NCBI GenBank assembly: GCA_902800345.1
Contig: CADCDO010000038.1
Coordinates: 23,834 to 87,833, forward strand
Direction of reading: 5' to 3'
Origin: Fibrobacter succinogenes
GTDB taxonomy: Bacteria > Fibrobacterota > Fibrobacteria > Fibrobacterales > Fibrobacteraceae
Length of the DNA stretch: 64,000 nt
Shown piece after piece: positions 43,991-53,051 of the stretch. The position numbers and the translations under genes are program-made. The notes below the pieces were generated by a model that saw nothing but the letters and a program-made list of their open reading frames with translations, did not search any database and was not told the DNA's origin. How positions within the stretch are numbered: the first letter of the stretch is position 1; every line of letters begins with the position of its first letter.

Positions 43991-44734
43991 TCAATGTTCA
44001 ACGAAAAAGAGTGCAATCGCGAGCAGCACAAACACGCAGCCGCTAAACCAGTTGAGATTGCGGTTCGCTTTCGGAGACGTGAGCAGGAACCTCTTGACAG
44101 TCCCCGCAAGAATGGCGATGGAACCAAACACGATCATCGTTGCCAAAATAAATTCCGCACCAAAAATCGCCATCTGCAGACTCGGATGGATAGGACGGTC
44201 CAGACGCACCGCCGGCGGAATCAGGGAGAGGATAAAAAGAATGACCTTCGGGTTCGACATGTTCATGATGACGCCGCGCAGGTAAAGCTTTCGTGCAGAA
44301 GGCTGGCCGAGTTCTGTGGGCCTGGATCCTTCGGGGCTTTGCCCCTCAGGATGACGTGATGGAAACTCAGGTTGACTTGATGGAGACTCTGGATGACAAA
44401 TGCAACTGTCATTCTGGAGGGGCTTAGTCCCGATAGAATCCACCTCATCGATTTCAACAGTTCCTGCGCGGACCTGAAAACTCTTGTACGCCAAATAAAG
44501 CAAATAAGCAGCGCCAAGGCACTGGATTACAAAAAACGCCGTCGGGCTAGCGGCAATCAACGCCGAGACTCCAGCGACAAGCAGACAAATCTGCAGGGCT
44601 ATCCCGGTACAAAGCCCCAAAATAATGTAAAAACCTCGCCGCGCCCCGTACGTCGCGCTTTGGGCAAGTACAAATAAGTTATCCGGTCCGGGAGCAATTC
44701 CAATGACAAGGGCAGCGAAAAAAAATTCAAGCAT
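43991..44734 (-). CDS. LysE/RhtB-family exporter with repeat-derived loop insertion
   Basis: 247 aa inner-membrane protein. N-terminal FFFAALVIGIAPGPDNLFVL and ARRGFYIILGLCTGIALQIC are diagnostic of the LysE superfamily of amino-acid exporters; MSNPKVILFILSLIPP is the conserved second-half motif. Five to six membrane segments are visible. Residues about 97-146 (from GTKPLQNDSCICHPESPSS to SRPTELGQPS) fall in the cytoplasmic loop and are encoded by two inverted copies of the genome's GTCATCCTGAG...GGATCCAG repeat (about 44310-44440), in frame. LysE proteins are normally about 205 aa, which fits an insertion of about 40. Confidence 0.88.
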   Translation of the reverse strand: MLEFFFAALVIGIAPGPDNLFVLAQSATYGARRGFYIILGLCTGIALQICLLVAGVSALIAASPTAFFVIQCLGAAYLLYLAYKSFQVRAGTVEIDEVDSIGTKPLQNDSCICHPESPSSQPEFPSRHPEGQSPEGSRPTELGQPSARKLYLRGVIMNMSNPKVILFILSLIPPAVRLDRPIHPSLQMAIFGAEFILATMIVFGSIAILAGTVKRFLLTSPKANRNLNWFSGCVFVLLAIALFFVEH

Positions 44735-44787
44735 TTTCAGGTTATAAGATAATTAAAATAGTCGGTAAACTTAGTTGGTAGAGCTTA

Positions 44788-44816
44788 GATAGATTGCCGC
44801 GCTCTGCGCAATGACG
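44788..44816. repeat. GTCATTGCG...CGCGGCAATCT dispersed repeat
   Basis: AGATTGCCGCG-CTCTG-CGCAATGACG is the reverse orientation of the copy at 62277-62316 (GTCATTGCGAGG...CGCGGCAATCTAG). It is a second REP-like family, between the exporter and the zinc-ribbon gene. Confidence 0.6.
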
Positions 44817-44850
44817 TTTTTCTCAGTTCTAAGCTCTAAGTTCTAAAAAG

Positions 44851-45234
44851 CTACAACTTACTCAAGAACGCATCGACGTCGAGGTCGGCAAGGTCCTTTT
44901 GCAAGCTTTCGAGCACATCGTCCGTAATCACCGGATGTTCACCGGTTCCGCGGTCGGCGGCTCGAGCGTTCGAGACATCCACCAATTTTTTGAGGGTGTT
45001 CGCCACCTCCCCAACGGTACCGTCCTGACGCATCACGACATCCAAGACCTTCGAAAGTCTCTGGCGCAACCTCGCAAATTCCTCACGGTCCAGCTCCGAA
45101 ACCTCCCCATGATAGCACATCAAGGGAGTCTGGCACCGGGCACACGGAAACACCATCATATTCGAAAAGTCCCCGTCTATCTGGACCCTAAATTTAGTCC
45201 CGCAATGCGGACATTCGATATCCATTTCACTCAT
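44851..45234 (-). CDS. Zinc-ribbon protein with helical C-terminus
   Basis: 127 aa. N-terminal zinc ribbon: CPHCGTKFRVQIDG and CARCQTPLMCYHG (two CxxC knuckles, like MJ0042-type fingers). The remainder is predicted helical and charged (LDREEFARLRQRLSKVLDVV, VLESLQKDLADLDVDAFLSK). Cytoplasmic. It may be a regulatory or adaptor protein; no partner is suggested by context. Confidence 0.65.
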   Translation of the reverse strand: MSEMDIECPHCGTKFRVQIDGDFSNMMVFPCARCQTPLMCYHGEVSELDREEFARLRQRLSKVLDVVMRQDGTVGEVANTLKKLVDVSNARAADRGTGEHPVITDDVLESLQKDLADLDVDAFLSKL

Positions 45235-45410
45235 GTACTAAAATGTAGAATTTTTTACAAATCCTAGCCAATACAACTACAATATTTTATTTTTACGGCG
45301 TCCATCAAGCTTTGTGAACCCGTTATATATTGTTACTATACAAATAATCAAATAGCACGAATTTCGCCTAAAAAGAAAGCCGAACTTTTCAGATTGCAAA
45401 TTCAACCTCA

Positions 45411-45490
45411 AAGCGAAGCGACCCCAAAGGGCGAAGCCCGAGCCCATACCTAATACCTAATACCTAATTCCTATTACCTAACTCCTAATC
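45411..45490 (+). repeat. 7-bp-period leader repeat before mraY
   Basis: GCGAAGCGACCCCAAAGGGCG is followed by CCTAATA-CCTAATA-CCTAATT-CCTATTA-CCTAACT-CCTAAT, running to the mraY ATG. The period is 7 nt and no Shine-Dalgarno is seen. The same kind of leader stands before lipoprotein genes at 13619, 14211, 15946, 17213 and 17690. Confidence 0.7.
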
Positions 45491-46639
45491 ATGCTCTGTC
45501 ATTGGCTTTATCAAACAACTCACATCGACCTTTTCGACGGACGTCTGTTCCGCGCAGGCACCGCTGCCATGCTCTCCATCATCTTGGTGCTCTTCTTCAT
45601 GCCCAAGTACATCCGTTTTTTGCAGAGACTGGACGCCACTAGCGATTTCGACAAGGACGGAAAGACAAAATCTCCCCCCATCATGGGCGGACTTCTCCTC
45701 GTTGTCGTCGTAGAAATTGTTTCGTTGCTTGTATGCCAGATGAACGGCTACACCATCTCGACACTCGTGATTCTCACATTGTTCAGCGCCGTGGGCGCCA
45801 CCGACGACATGGCGAAAGTCCGTGCAAAGCGCCTCGTCAAACTGGGAAAGCTCAAGGCCGCCGACTACATGGACAAGGCAGACGGCATTTCCAGCACGCT
45901 AAGGCTAATCCTGTACTTTTTGTTCAGTTTTGTCGTCGCCATTTTCTGCTACAAGTTCATCCCCGAACTCAAAGGAGACCTGACCATTCCGTTCTGCCCG
46001 ATTGACGTTTTCCAGATTCACCTCCCGAACTGGATTTTCGTCGCGTTCATGACGTTTGTCATCGCCGCATCCGCCAACGGAACGAACTTCACGGACGGTC
46101 TCGACAGCCTCGTTTCCGTGCCGATTCTCACCAGCATGTTCTTTGTCGGTCTCGTGGCCTACGTAAGCGGGAACTTTATCTTTAGCCAATACCTGAGCGT
46201 GCCGTACCTCCCCGGTTGCGACGAATTATTCCCGCTTGCGACCTCCATTGCTGGCGCGTTGCTCGCTTATCTGTGGTTCAACAGCCCTCCAGCCGAAATC
46301 TACATGGGCGATGCCGGTTCCGTCGGCTTTGGCGCTACAATCGGAATCATGTTCATCCTCGTGCAGGCAGGGCTCTTCCTCCCCATCGTTTGCATCATCA
46401 TCATCGCCGAGGCATGCTCCGTGCTGATGCAGATTACCTGGTTCAAGATTACCAAGAAAACTACGGGGACAGGCAAGCGCATTTTCCTGTGCGCCCCACT
46501 CCACCACCACTACCAAAAGAAATGGGACGGACGCTTCCCGAGCAAGCCGCTCATGAACTCCAAAATCGTGTGGCGCATGCATCTGGTAAGCATTTTTGCG
46601 CTCATCTTTAGCATGGTCGTTTTCTTTGGAATCAGGTAG
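45491..46639 (+). CDS. mraY: Phospho-N-acetylmuramoyl-pentapeptide transferase MraY
   Basis: 382 aa, about ten membrane segments. It transfers phospho-MurNAc-pentapeptide to undecaprenyl phosphate, making lipid I at the inner membrane. Motifs: KTKSPPIMGGLLL, SAVGATDDMAKVR, ANGTNFTDGLDSL, IYMGDAGSVGFG and the catalytic-region LCAPLHHHYQKKW. Length is normal (about 360-380). It stands alone, not in a division/cell-wall cluster, which is unusual; a separate dcw location cannot be checked here. Start taken at 45491 where the heptamer leader ends. Confidence 0.93.
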   Translation: MLCHWLYQTTHIDLFDGRLFRAGTAAMLSIILVLFFMPKYIRFLQRLDATSDFDKDGKTKSPPIMGGLLLVVVVEIVSLLVCQMNGYTISTLVILTLFSAVGATDDMAKVRAKRLVKLGKLKAADYMDKADGISSTLRLILYFLFSFVVAIFCYKFIPELKGDLTIPFCPIDVFQIHLPNWIFVAFMTFVIAASANGTNFTDGLDSLVSVPILTSMFFVGLVAYVSGNFIFSQYLSVPYLPGCDELFPLATSIAGALLAYLWFNSPPAEIYMGDAGSVGFGATIGIMFILVQAGLFLPIVCIIIIAEACSVLMQITWFKITKKTTGTGKRIFLCAPLHHHYQKKWDGRFPSKPLMNSKIVWRMHLVSIFALIFSMVVFFGIR

Positions 46640-46732
46640 TAGACAGTTAGATGTTTGCGGCGTCATCCTGAGTGTAACGAAGGATCCAGTAATTTTTGGC
46701 GATTAGTAGTTAGCAAACAGTAGGCAGTAGAA

Positions 46733-46758
46733 AGTCCCGCGATGTCGGGACTTTTTTT
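46733..46758 (+). terminator. Rho-independent terminator after mraY
   Basis: AGTCCCG (46733-46739) pairs with CGGGACT (46746-46752), followed by TTTTTTT. The preceding 90 bp hold CGTCATCCTGAGTGTAACGA...GGATCCAGT and a TAGTAGTTAGC/AGTAGGCAGTAG heptad stretch. Confidence 0.85.
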
Positions 46759-46783
46759 ACTTTGGCAACAATTTTGAATTTAC

Positions 46784-48142
46784 TTAATCCCTGACGCAGC
46801 GGACGCTGAGCGCTTCATTTTTGTAATCGAGTTTCATACTCGGATCGCCTTGCTTAGAAGACGTTGAAACAAAGCTCATGTAATACGCAAACGTATCATC
46901 TTTATCCGCAGAACTCCAAAAGAACGCCACGCGTTTTTCATTAATGTAAACACCACCGACATCCCTGAATCCTCCAGGAAGCATCGAAAAACCGTAGGCA
47001 TCCGAGCCATTCAAATTATCAATCCAGCCGTTCGTCGATTTAAGGCCCAAATTCGCAGAAGAAGAATCCCCGACGAAAGCAAACAACGCAAGCCATTCGT
47101 CCTTATTCGGCAGATGCCAACCGCTAGGACAGGCTTCCATCGCGGAGGCCCACTCGTAAAGACGACCGTACTTTTCGCAGTATTCCGCAGAATCGTTGTA
47201 GCAATAACTGTCTTCCGTTTCAAAGTTCAGGTTTTCGGCCATCCAGGTCTGGGAACCAATAGCCACTATATCGTAAGTTTGGCTGTCGCGGACATCGGTC
47301 AAGAAGCCTTTTCCCCCATGATAGGGATTAGCTTTGCTGCTACTGGATTTAGCAGACGACGAAGATATTTTTTTCGAAGACGAGGATTCGACAGTAGTGC
47401 CTGCCCCCATCACACAACGAACAGAAAAAGCTGTACTCCTATCAAAGGAGCCCGAACTGACATCACCTTGATCATAGTTTATGTTCAACGCAAAGGCTTT
47501 GCCAGTATCATTTACCATGGTAGCACTCCAAAAATAGGCATCGTCGCCTTCATTGCTATATTCACCATTCGACTTGCTCCCCGCAGGTTTTACGGAAAAG
47601 CCATATATATTTAAACCATTGCCGTCATTCGCCCAACCAGAGGTATCCTTGAGCCTAACAGCAGGAACCGATCCAACCGTAATGAGCAAAGCATTCCATT
47701 CCGCTTTCGAGGGCAAATGCCAGCCATCAGGGCAAACGCCCTGAACATTCCCAGACGGTAAAGAACATTCATTCGCACATTCCTTTTCGGACTTGCCAAC
47801 TGCTGCCGCCCAAGTGTAAAGCCTACCGTACTTGGAGCAGTTACTTTCTTTATCGCCATAGCAATAACTCTTCGCAGTTTTATAATTCAAATTTTCAGAC
47901 ATCCAAAACTGCTCACCAATTTTTACAAATTCGTAAATTTGTCCATCACGAGAATCCGTCATGGTATAAACATTCCATTCCCATGACGAAGATGCACTAA
48001 TTTTTTCGCTGGAGGAATTCTTCTCATGTTGAATACTTTCGATCCGGTCGTCAATTTGAGCAACATAATCAGTACAACCGCAAAAAAAGACGAGAGACGA
48101 GAACGCAATGACGAACGAAACGAAAGTTACACCAGAACGCAT
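46784..48142 (-). CDS. FISUMP-domain lipoprotein, two domains
   Basis: About 452 aa from the ATG at 48142 (MRSGVTFVSFVIAFSSLVFF, lipobox FFCGCTD). The open frame reaches 48241, but that part is intergenic repeat (RHSERSATKRIVRG is translated from it). Two FISUMP copies: MTDSRDGQIYEFVKIGEQFW...GVCPDGWHLPSKAEW...TAFSVRCVMG and LTDVRDSQTYDIVAIGSQTW...ACPSGWHLPNKDEW...ALSVRCVRD, joined by a Ser/Lys linker (ESSSSKKISSSSAKSSSSKA). Surface lipoprotein of unknown function. Confidence 0.85.
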   Translation of the reverse strand: MRSGVTFVSFVIAFSSLVFFCGCTDYVAQIDDRIESIQHEKNSSSEKISASSSWEWNVYTMTDSRDGQIYEFVKIGEQFWMSENLNYKTAKSYCYGDKESNCSKYGRLYTWAAAVGKSEKECANECSLPSGNVQGVCPDGWHLPSKAEWNALLITVGSVPAVRLKDTSGWANDGNGLNIYGFSVKPAGSKSNGEYSNEGDDAYFWSATMVNDTGKAFALNINYDQGDVSSGSFDRSTAFSVRCVMGAGTTVESSSSKKISSSSAKSSSSKANPYHGGKGFLTDVRDSQTYDIVAIGSQTWMAENLNFETEDSYCYNDSAEYCEKYGRLYEWASAMEACPSGWHLPNKDEWLALFAFVGDSSSANLGLKSTNGWIDNLNGSDAYGFSMLPGGFRDVGGVYINEKRVAFFWSSADKDDTFAYYMSFVSTSSKQGDPSMKLDYKNEALSVRCVRD

Positions 48143-48247
48143 CGAACAAAAACATCCCCGGACAATTCGTTTTGTAGCACTTCTCTCGGAATGACGCGTT
48201 CCATTTCCTAATTCCAAATACCTAAATCCTAATTTCATCATCCCCTC

Positions 48248-49801
48248 CTAAAAAGCAATACTCAGCCCAAGACCAACGGCACCGACCAGGGTTAGACAAA
48301 TTCCTACAAAACGCATTGATTGTCCAAACTCGGCGTCTTCACGATTTTTTTTCAGTTCGTCAATGAATTTGGTGTTCCTGCTTGCAGCATCCTTCGCGAT
48401 GTTGTTTCCGACAAGAGCCAGAACTCCCCCCGTCAAGGTAACGGTGGCGCTTAGAGCCAAAGCCACCCATCGAACATCCTTCTTTGTCACTGCAACCGAA
48501 GTATCCACTTGTGCCGGGATGCTTGCGCCCACCATATTGTTTTCGACTCCGCCTAAATCAACATACGGCTCCGTCATCGATTGCGTCAAGTCTCCATCCG
48601 TAGATGTTTTGTTCGGATTATTCGCGAGTTGGTGCGTTACAAGAATGGTCTTATGCCACTGAAATTTTGCCTGCACACTTTCTTCCCAACCATCTCCCTT
48701 AAGCATGACATCCGCACACAATGGGACCTCCCCCCTGTATGGAGTTTTGCCGACTTCAAGACCTTCTATAAAGACCGCCACTTTTTGCGGACGACCATCA
48801 AATTCGGCATTGAGTCTCAGTCCGCCTCTACCACGCGGAATGCTCTGAGAAAAAACGGATGTCTTGTTTCGTTCGATCTTGACCTCGAACTCGACAGGAT
48901 CATAACACGGGTGTGACACCTGCACTTTATGGAATCCGGCATTCAGTTCGATCATTGGCCCTGCCTTGTGCACACCATCAACGAAAATATCGAGTTTTCC
49001 TTTTGCGGCTGCAGGTCCTGCAAACACGGGATCCACCCAGAGCCATCCCCTGTACGAATCATACGAAATACTCACTTGCTGGTTGTTCTCCGTTACATCC
49101 ACAATAATATTGGCCACACCGAATCTTTTATGCGATACAGAAAAATTATGACGCCCCTCTTCGACCATCGTTTTACACGGAGTTTCCGTACAATTAGGAA
49201 TAACATTGCCGTCTATACTCGGAGTCGCCCCTATCATTCTCGTCGTAATTTCCACAGCATAAAACTTCTTGCTTTCTTTTTTGGTGTTGTCAACAACTTC
49301 TTCGTCTACATAGTCAGCGGGACCTCCCATTATGCTTCTGAAAAATCCCGGAGACTTTTTGCGAACAGCTTGCAGAATTTCGGTCAAATTGGCACCCTGT
49401 ACGTTAAGGCTCGCAATGAGCTTGTTGCTAGCCGTCTCGTAAAGTTCCGCCGAAAGCCTCAGCATTCCAGAAAAGGTCCCCATACGGGCTTGACAAATAT
49501 AATCTGCAGCGATGTTCTTGCCAGTCTCCACGAGGCAGCCGCCTTCGCAATCCTCGAGAGACTTTCCTGGCGGGAGCATTTCCAGAATATTTTCCTGCGT
49601 CATGATCGTATAGCTAAGCGTAGCAGGCAGCTGTTTCACGGCTATTTCACGCAATACATTCGTAAGGTAATGCCGGTCGGAAGGCGAAATAAGTTCCTTC
49701 ACATCGTCTTCAACAACCGTTTCAAGTACAGCCACATACGTAGCCCAGACGTCCACTGTAAAAAGCAGGACGAATAAAAAAGACAATGTAATCCTTCTCA
49801 T
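48248..49801 (-). CDS. Exported protein with PEGA-like repeats and C-terminal membrane segments
   Basis: 517 aa. Signal SFLFVLLFTVDVWA. Residues about 20-165 resemble CsgG/TolB-like stress-sensor domains (VLREIAVKQLPATLSYTIMT, MLPPGKSLEDCEGGCLVETG, YICQARMGTFSG). Around 190-420 are beta-rich segments in PEGA style (TPSIDGNVIPNCTETPCK, KLDIFVDGVHKAGPMIELNA, KVAVFIEGLEVGKTPYRGEV). The end has two hydrophobic segments (WVALALSATVTLTGGVLALV, MRFVGICLTLVGAVGLGLSI). An envelope-associated PEGA protein is likely; function unknown. Confidence 0.7.
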   Translation of the reverse strand: MRRITLSFLFVLLFTVDVWATYVAVLETVVEDDVKELISPSDRHYLTNVLREIAVKQLPATLSYTIMTQENILEMLPPGKSLEDCEGGCLVETGKNIAADYICQARMGTFSGMLRLSAELYETASNKLIASLNVQGANLTEILQAVRKKSPGFFRSIMGGPADYVDEEVVDNTKKESKKFYAVEITTRMIGATPSIDGNVIPNCTETPCKTMVEEGRHNFSVSHKRFGVANIIVDVTENNQQVSISYDSYRGWLWVDPVFAGPAAAKGKLDIFVDGVHKAGPMIELNAGFHKVQVSHPCYDPVEFEVKIERNKTSVFSQSIPRGRGGLRLNAEFDGRPQKVAVFIEGLEVGKTPYRGEVPLCADVMLKGDGWEESVQAKFQWHKTILVTHQLANNPNKTSTDGDLTQSMTEPYVDLGGVENNMVGASIPAQVDTSVAVTKKDVRWVALALSATVTLTGGVLALVGNNIAKDAASRNTKFIDELKKNREDAEFGQSMRFVGICLTLVGAVGLGLSIAF

Positions 49802-49902
49802 GCCATGAATATAGTTTTTAAAAGATTTGAGGCAAGAGGTTAGCGGTCTGTAGTCAGCAATTAGAGGTTAGAAAATTTCCGAACATTTCTATATTACACC
49901 GC

Positions 49903-51240
49903 ATGAACATCATCGAAACTTTGAATGCAGCGGGTCAGCAAGAACTGGCGGCCCATCTTGAAACATTGACGGGGGAAGCCCGCGCCAACCTCGAACGCGA
50001 TATTTTAAGCCAGGACTGGCAAGAACTCAAGGCTTTGCATGCCGAAAAATCCGCAGCCAGCTTGAGCGACAACGTTTCCGCCGACCTCACCCCGATGCCG
50101 TGGAAACTTGCGACGGATGACCTCCGTTACGATTTCTGGAAAGAGACTGGCGAAATCCTTTTGGGCAAAGGACAAGTCGCCGCATTCCTCGTTGCAGGCG
50201 GTCAAGGTTCCCGCCTCGGTTTCGACGGTCCCAAGGGCATGTTCGATATCGGACTTCCGAGCCACAAGAGTTTGTTCCAACTGCAGGCGGAACGTCTGCG
50301 CAACTTGGGCGCCCGCGTAGAACACCCGATTCCGTGGTGCATCATGACGAGTCCCTTGAATCACGAAGCGACCGTCAACTTTTTCAAGGAACATGATTAC
50401 TTTGGTTTAAACCGCGAAGACATTCGATTTTTTGAACAAGGAACCATTTGCGCGCTCACCGCTGATGGCAAGGCAGTCCGCGACGGCGAAGACCATTTGG
50501 CGCTCGTTCCTGACGGAAACGGCGGTTGCTTCCGAGCACTCGCCCAGAGCGGAACGCTCGCCTGGCTCGTGGAACGAGGAGTGCAGTACGTATTCCTCTA
50601 CAGCGTCGACAACGCACTTTGCCGCATTTGCGACCCGGCATTCATCGGAGCGCTTGCCGAAAAAGGCACCATCCTCAGCGCCTCCAAGGTCGTCCACAAA
50701 GCAGGTCCGAACGAAAAAGTCGGCATTTTCGCCTTCCAGAACAAGAAGCCGGGCGTCGTCGAATACAGCGACCTTCCGGAAAACTTCCGCGACATGACAA
50801 ACGCCGATGGCAGCCTCACGTTCGACGGCGGCAACATCGCCATTCACTTGTTTAAAATCAGCGGACTTCGCAAGCTGCAGACAAGCAAGCTCCCGTGGCA
50901 CACGGCACGCAAGACCGTTTGCGGCATCGAAAAATGCTTCAAGTTCGAACAGTTCCTCTTCGACGCATTTCCGCAACTCGGTTCCATGCTCCCGTTCGGC
51001 GTCGTGCGCGAAGAAGAATTCAGCCCGGTCAAGAACGCCGAAGGCAACGATTCCCCGAAAACCGCACGCACGATGATTGGCAAGCTCCACCGCGACTGGC
51101 TCCGCAAGGCCCACGTGAAAATCGACGAGAAAAAACTTTACGAGATTTCCCCGACCATCAGCTACGCCGGCGAAGGGCTCAAGCAAAGCGTATTCGACCG
51201 CGAACTCGGAAGAAATATCTTGGAATTTGAGGAAAATTAG
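49903..51240 (+). CDS. UDP-sugar pyrophosphorylase, eukaryotic-type UDPGP/UAP1 family
   Basis: 445 aa. The nucleotidyltransferase signature is FLVAGGQGSRLGFDGPKGMF (about residues 94-113), followed by PWCIMTSPLNHEATVNFFKE, FFEQGTICALTADGKAV, FLYSVDNALCRICDPAFIGA and KVVHKAGPNEKVGIFAFQN. This is the UAP1/AGX (UDP-N-acetylhexosamine) type rather than bacterial GlmU/GalU. It would make UDP-GlcNAc, UDP-GalNAc or UDP-glucose for envelope glycans; the exact sugar is not determinable. Length fits the bacterial members (about 440-470). Confidence 0.88.
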   Translation: MNIIETLNAAGQQELAAHLETLTGEARANLERDILSQDWQELKALHAEKSAASLSDNVSADLTPMPWKLATDDLRYDFWKETGEILLGKGQVAAFLVAGGQGSRLGFDGPKGMFDIGLPSHKSLFQLQAERLRNLGARVEHPIPWCIMTSPLNHEATVNFFKEHDYFGLNREDIRFFEQGTICALTADGKAVRDGEDHLALVPDGNGGCFRALAQSGTLAWLVERGVQYVFLYSVDNALCRICDPAFIGALAEKGTILSASKVVHKAGPNEKVGIFAFQNKKPGVVEYSDLPENFRDMTNADGSLTFDGGNIAIHLFKISGLRKLQTSKLPWHTARKTVCGIEKCFKFEQFLFDAFPQLGSMLPFGVVREEEFSPVKNAEGNDSPKTARTMIGKLHRDWLRKAHVKIDEKKLYEISPTISYAGEGLKQSVFDRELGRNILEFEEN

Positions 51241-51243
51241 CGC

Positions 51244-51331
51244 CTTCGGCGCAGTAGACAGTAGGAAGTAGGCGGTAGGAATTGTCATCCTGAGCGAAGT
51301 GTAACGAAGTCGAAGGATCCAGTCATTTTTC
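51244..51331. repeat. AGTAGG heptads plus GTCATCCTGAG...GGATCCAGTC repeat
   Basis: CAGTAGA-CAGTAGG-AAGTAGG-CGGTAGG is a 7-bp-period stretch, followed by TTGTCATCCTGAGCGAAG...CGAAGGATCCAGTC ending near 51326. This is the fullest copy of the REP-like family in the window. Confidence 0.7.
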
Positions 51332-51341
51332 AAACGCACAA

Positions 51342-52310
51342 ATGGGAATGCGCCGGTTCAAGATCATAACATACAAGTTCCTAGTCAACATTCTGCTGCG
51401 TTTGCCGGATGCGTTCTACGCAATTCTTTTCGCCGTTGTTTTTCCGATATACAAGGCACTCCACAAAAAACGCGCCTACGGACGCGTTGAAAAGCACTTG
51501 GCTGCAGCAAAGGAATATGCCGCAAAAGTTTACACCAAGAAAATGCGCACCGATTCTTCTACAAAATCCGCACTTTTGAACGTCACCCCCCGCGACACGT
51601 TCCGCGGCATTTTTTGGAACGCGCTAGAATCTTATCGTGGACTAGCCCGATTTAAAAGCGTCGAAAGACGCATCGTCTATGAAAACGAACACATCATCCG
51701 CGAAGCCATCGCCGTATGCGCCAAGCAAAACGCCCCCATCGCGGGCATCAGCATTCACCAAGGCGCGTTCGAGCTCATGCACAGAGCGCTCTGCCGCTAC
51801 AGCGAGCACGTCCACCTGATAACAGACTCCGTCGGCGACATCGCCTTCCGCGACGTTCTAAAAGAACTCCGCAGCGACCCGCACCTTACCGAATACCACC
51901 CCGACGAAACAGGCCGCCTTATCCGGGAACTCTTCCGCACCAAGGGAATTCTTGCGATGGTCGTCGATCAAGGCAAGCACACCAAGGGGAACCTCGTTTC
52001 GCTATTCGGCCGCCCCACTCCCCTCTACTTGCGCCTCCCGCAAAAAATAAACGAAATGGGAGCCGGAATCGTCATATTCCGCACCTGGAGCGAAAAAAAA
52101 CGCATCGTCATCCGCTTCGAAAACTACTACCCGCCAAAGTACGATGAAAACGCCGGCAAAGCCGCAAATGCAGCACCATCCGAAAACCCGCAAAATCTAG
52201 ACAAGAGCCCGCTCGTCACAGCAATCGCAAGCGAAATCGAGACATGGATAGCCGACCACCCCGAGCAATGGAGCTGGAACTATCATGGGAATTTCACGAC
52301 AACACTCTAA
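51342..52310 (+). CDS. LpxL/HtrB-type lipid A acyltransferase
   Basis: 322 aa. A membrane-anchoring N-terminus (FLVNILLRLPDAFYAILFAV) is followed by the acyltransferase core: AGISIHQGAFELMHRALC (His motif), EYHPDETGRLIRELFRTK, GILAMVVDQGKHTKGNLVSL with FGRPTPLY, and the family end WIADHPEQWSWNYHGNF. Family members add secondary acyl chains to lipid A; here the substrate is inferred. The start could be 51342 or the ATG two codons later. Position after a UDP-sugar pyrophosphorylase fits an outer-membrane lipid role. Confidence 0.82.
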   Translation: MGMRRFKIITYKFLVNILLRLPDAFYAILFAVVFPIYKALHKKRAYGRVEKHLAAAKEYAAKVYTKKMRTDSSTKSALLNVTPRDTFRGIFWNALESYRGLARFKSVERRIVYENEHIIREAIAVCAKQNAPIAGISIHQGAFELMHRALCRYSEHVHLITDSVGDIAFRDVLKELRSDPHLTEYHPDETGRLIRELFRTKGILAMVVDQGKHTKGNLVSLFGRPTPLYLRLPQKINEMGAGIVIFRTWSEKKRIVIRFENYYPPKYDENAGKAANAAPSENPQNLDKSPLVTAIASEIETWIADHPEQWSWNYHGNFTTTL

Positions 52311-52423
52311 AAACAATCCCAAACGCAAAGTCATCCCGAATGTAAGTGAGTGATCCTGTAAAATTTTTGCTCTTTTTCGTAAATTAAATCTTTTTTATAT
52401 TTAGCCACAAAAAGAGATTTACA

Positions 52424-52882
52424 ATGCCTTTAAACGCAGAAGAAGAATTTCAGCTAGAGTGGATCAAGAACCACCCCATGCAAGACAAGGATGAACTTGC
52501 CGAAATCCAGGCCGAGGCGGAAGCCGAAGCCAGACCGCGCACCCGCGCCGTCCGTGGCAAGAAAATGCGCCGTAACCCCGCCGCCTGGGAACTCCCCAAC
52601 CCCGAAGACGAAATCGACCTCCACGGCCTCACCTCCGAAGAAGCCGCCGAAGCCGTCGAACGCCGCATCGACGACCTCCTCATCGCAGGCCTCAGCGTAC
52701 TACGAGTCATCCACGGAGGCGGCAACCCCGAATACGGCAACGTCAAACGCATTATCGACCGAAAAGTCCGCTCCGAATGGAAAAATCGGGTCCTATTCTA
52801 CAAAATCGAACCCGACAACGCCGGTTCCAGCATCATGAAAATCGGCAAGCCCCGCCCGCAAGTCACCCAAAAGAAGAAATAA
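52424..52882 (+). CDS. Smr-domain protein
   Basis: 152 aa. The N-terminal half is charged and Ala/Glu-rich (AEIQAEAEAEARPRTRAVRG). The Smr domain spans about residues 60-140: DEIDLHGLTSEEAAEAVE (DLHG motif), LSVLRVIHGGGNPEYGNV (HGxG motif), SSIMKIG. Smr domains act in nucleic-acid cleavage, as in MutS2; a free Smr protein of this size is common. Cytoplasmic. Confidence 0.82.
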   Translation: MPLNAEEEFQLEWIKNHPMQDKDELAEIQAEAEAEARPRTRAVRGKKMRRNPAAWELPNPEDEIDLHGLTSEEAAEAVERRIDDLLIAGLSVLRVIHGGGNPEYGNVKRIIDRKVRSEWKNRVLFYKIEPDNAGSSIMKIGKPRPQVTQKKK

Positions 52883-52976
52883 TCAATTTTTTTCACTTTT
52901 TTCAGCCTTCCCCCTTTAAAAATCAATTGAAATTAACTATAATTGTGCGCGTCAATGACGAACCGTCAAGACAAAT

Positions 52977-53050
52977 CGGAATATAGCTCAGCCTGGTAGA
53001 GCGCTTGCTTCGGGAGCAAGAGGTCGTGAGTTCGAATCTCGCTATTCCGA
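52977..53050 (+). tRNA. tRNA-Pro (anticodon CGG)
   Basis: The acceptor stem CGGAATA pairs with TATTCCG, with discriminator A (53050). The anticodon stem CTTGC (53004-53008)/GCAAG (53016-53020) encloses TTCGGGA, so the anticodon is CGG at 53011-53013. The T arm is GTGAG-TTCGAAT-CTCGC. CCA is not encoded. A terminator follows at once and then a long array repeating the tRNA 3' end. Confidence 0.95.
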
Positions 53051-53051
53051 T

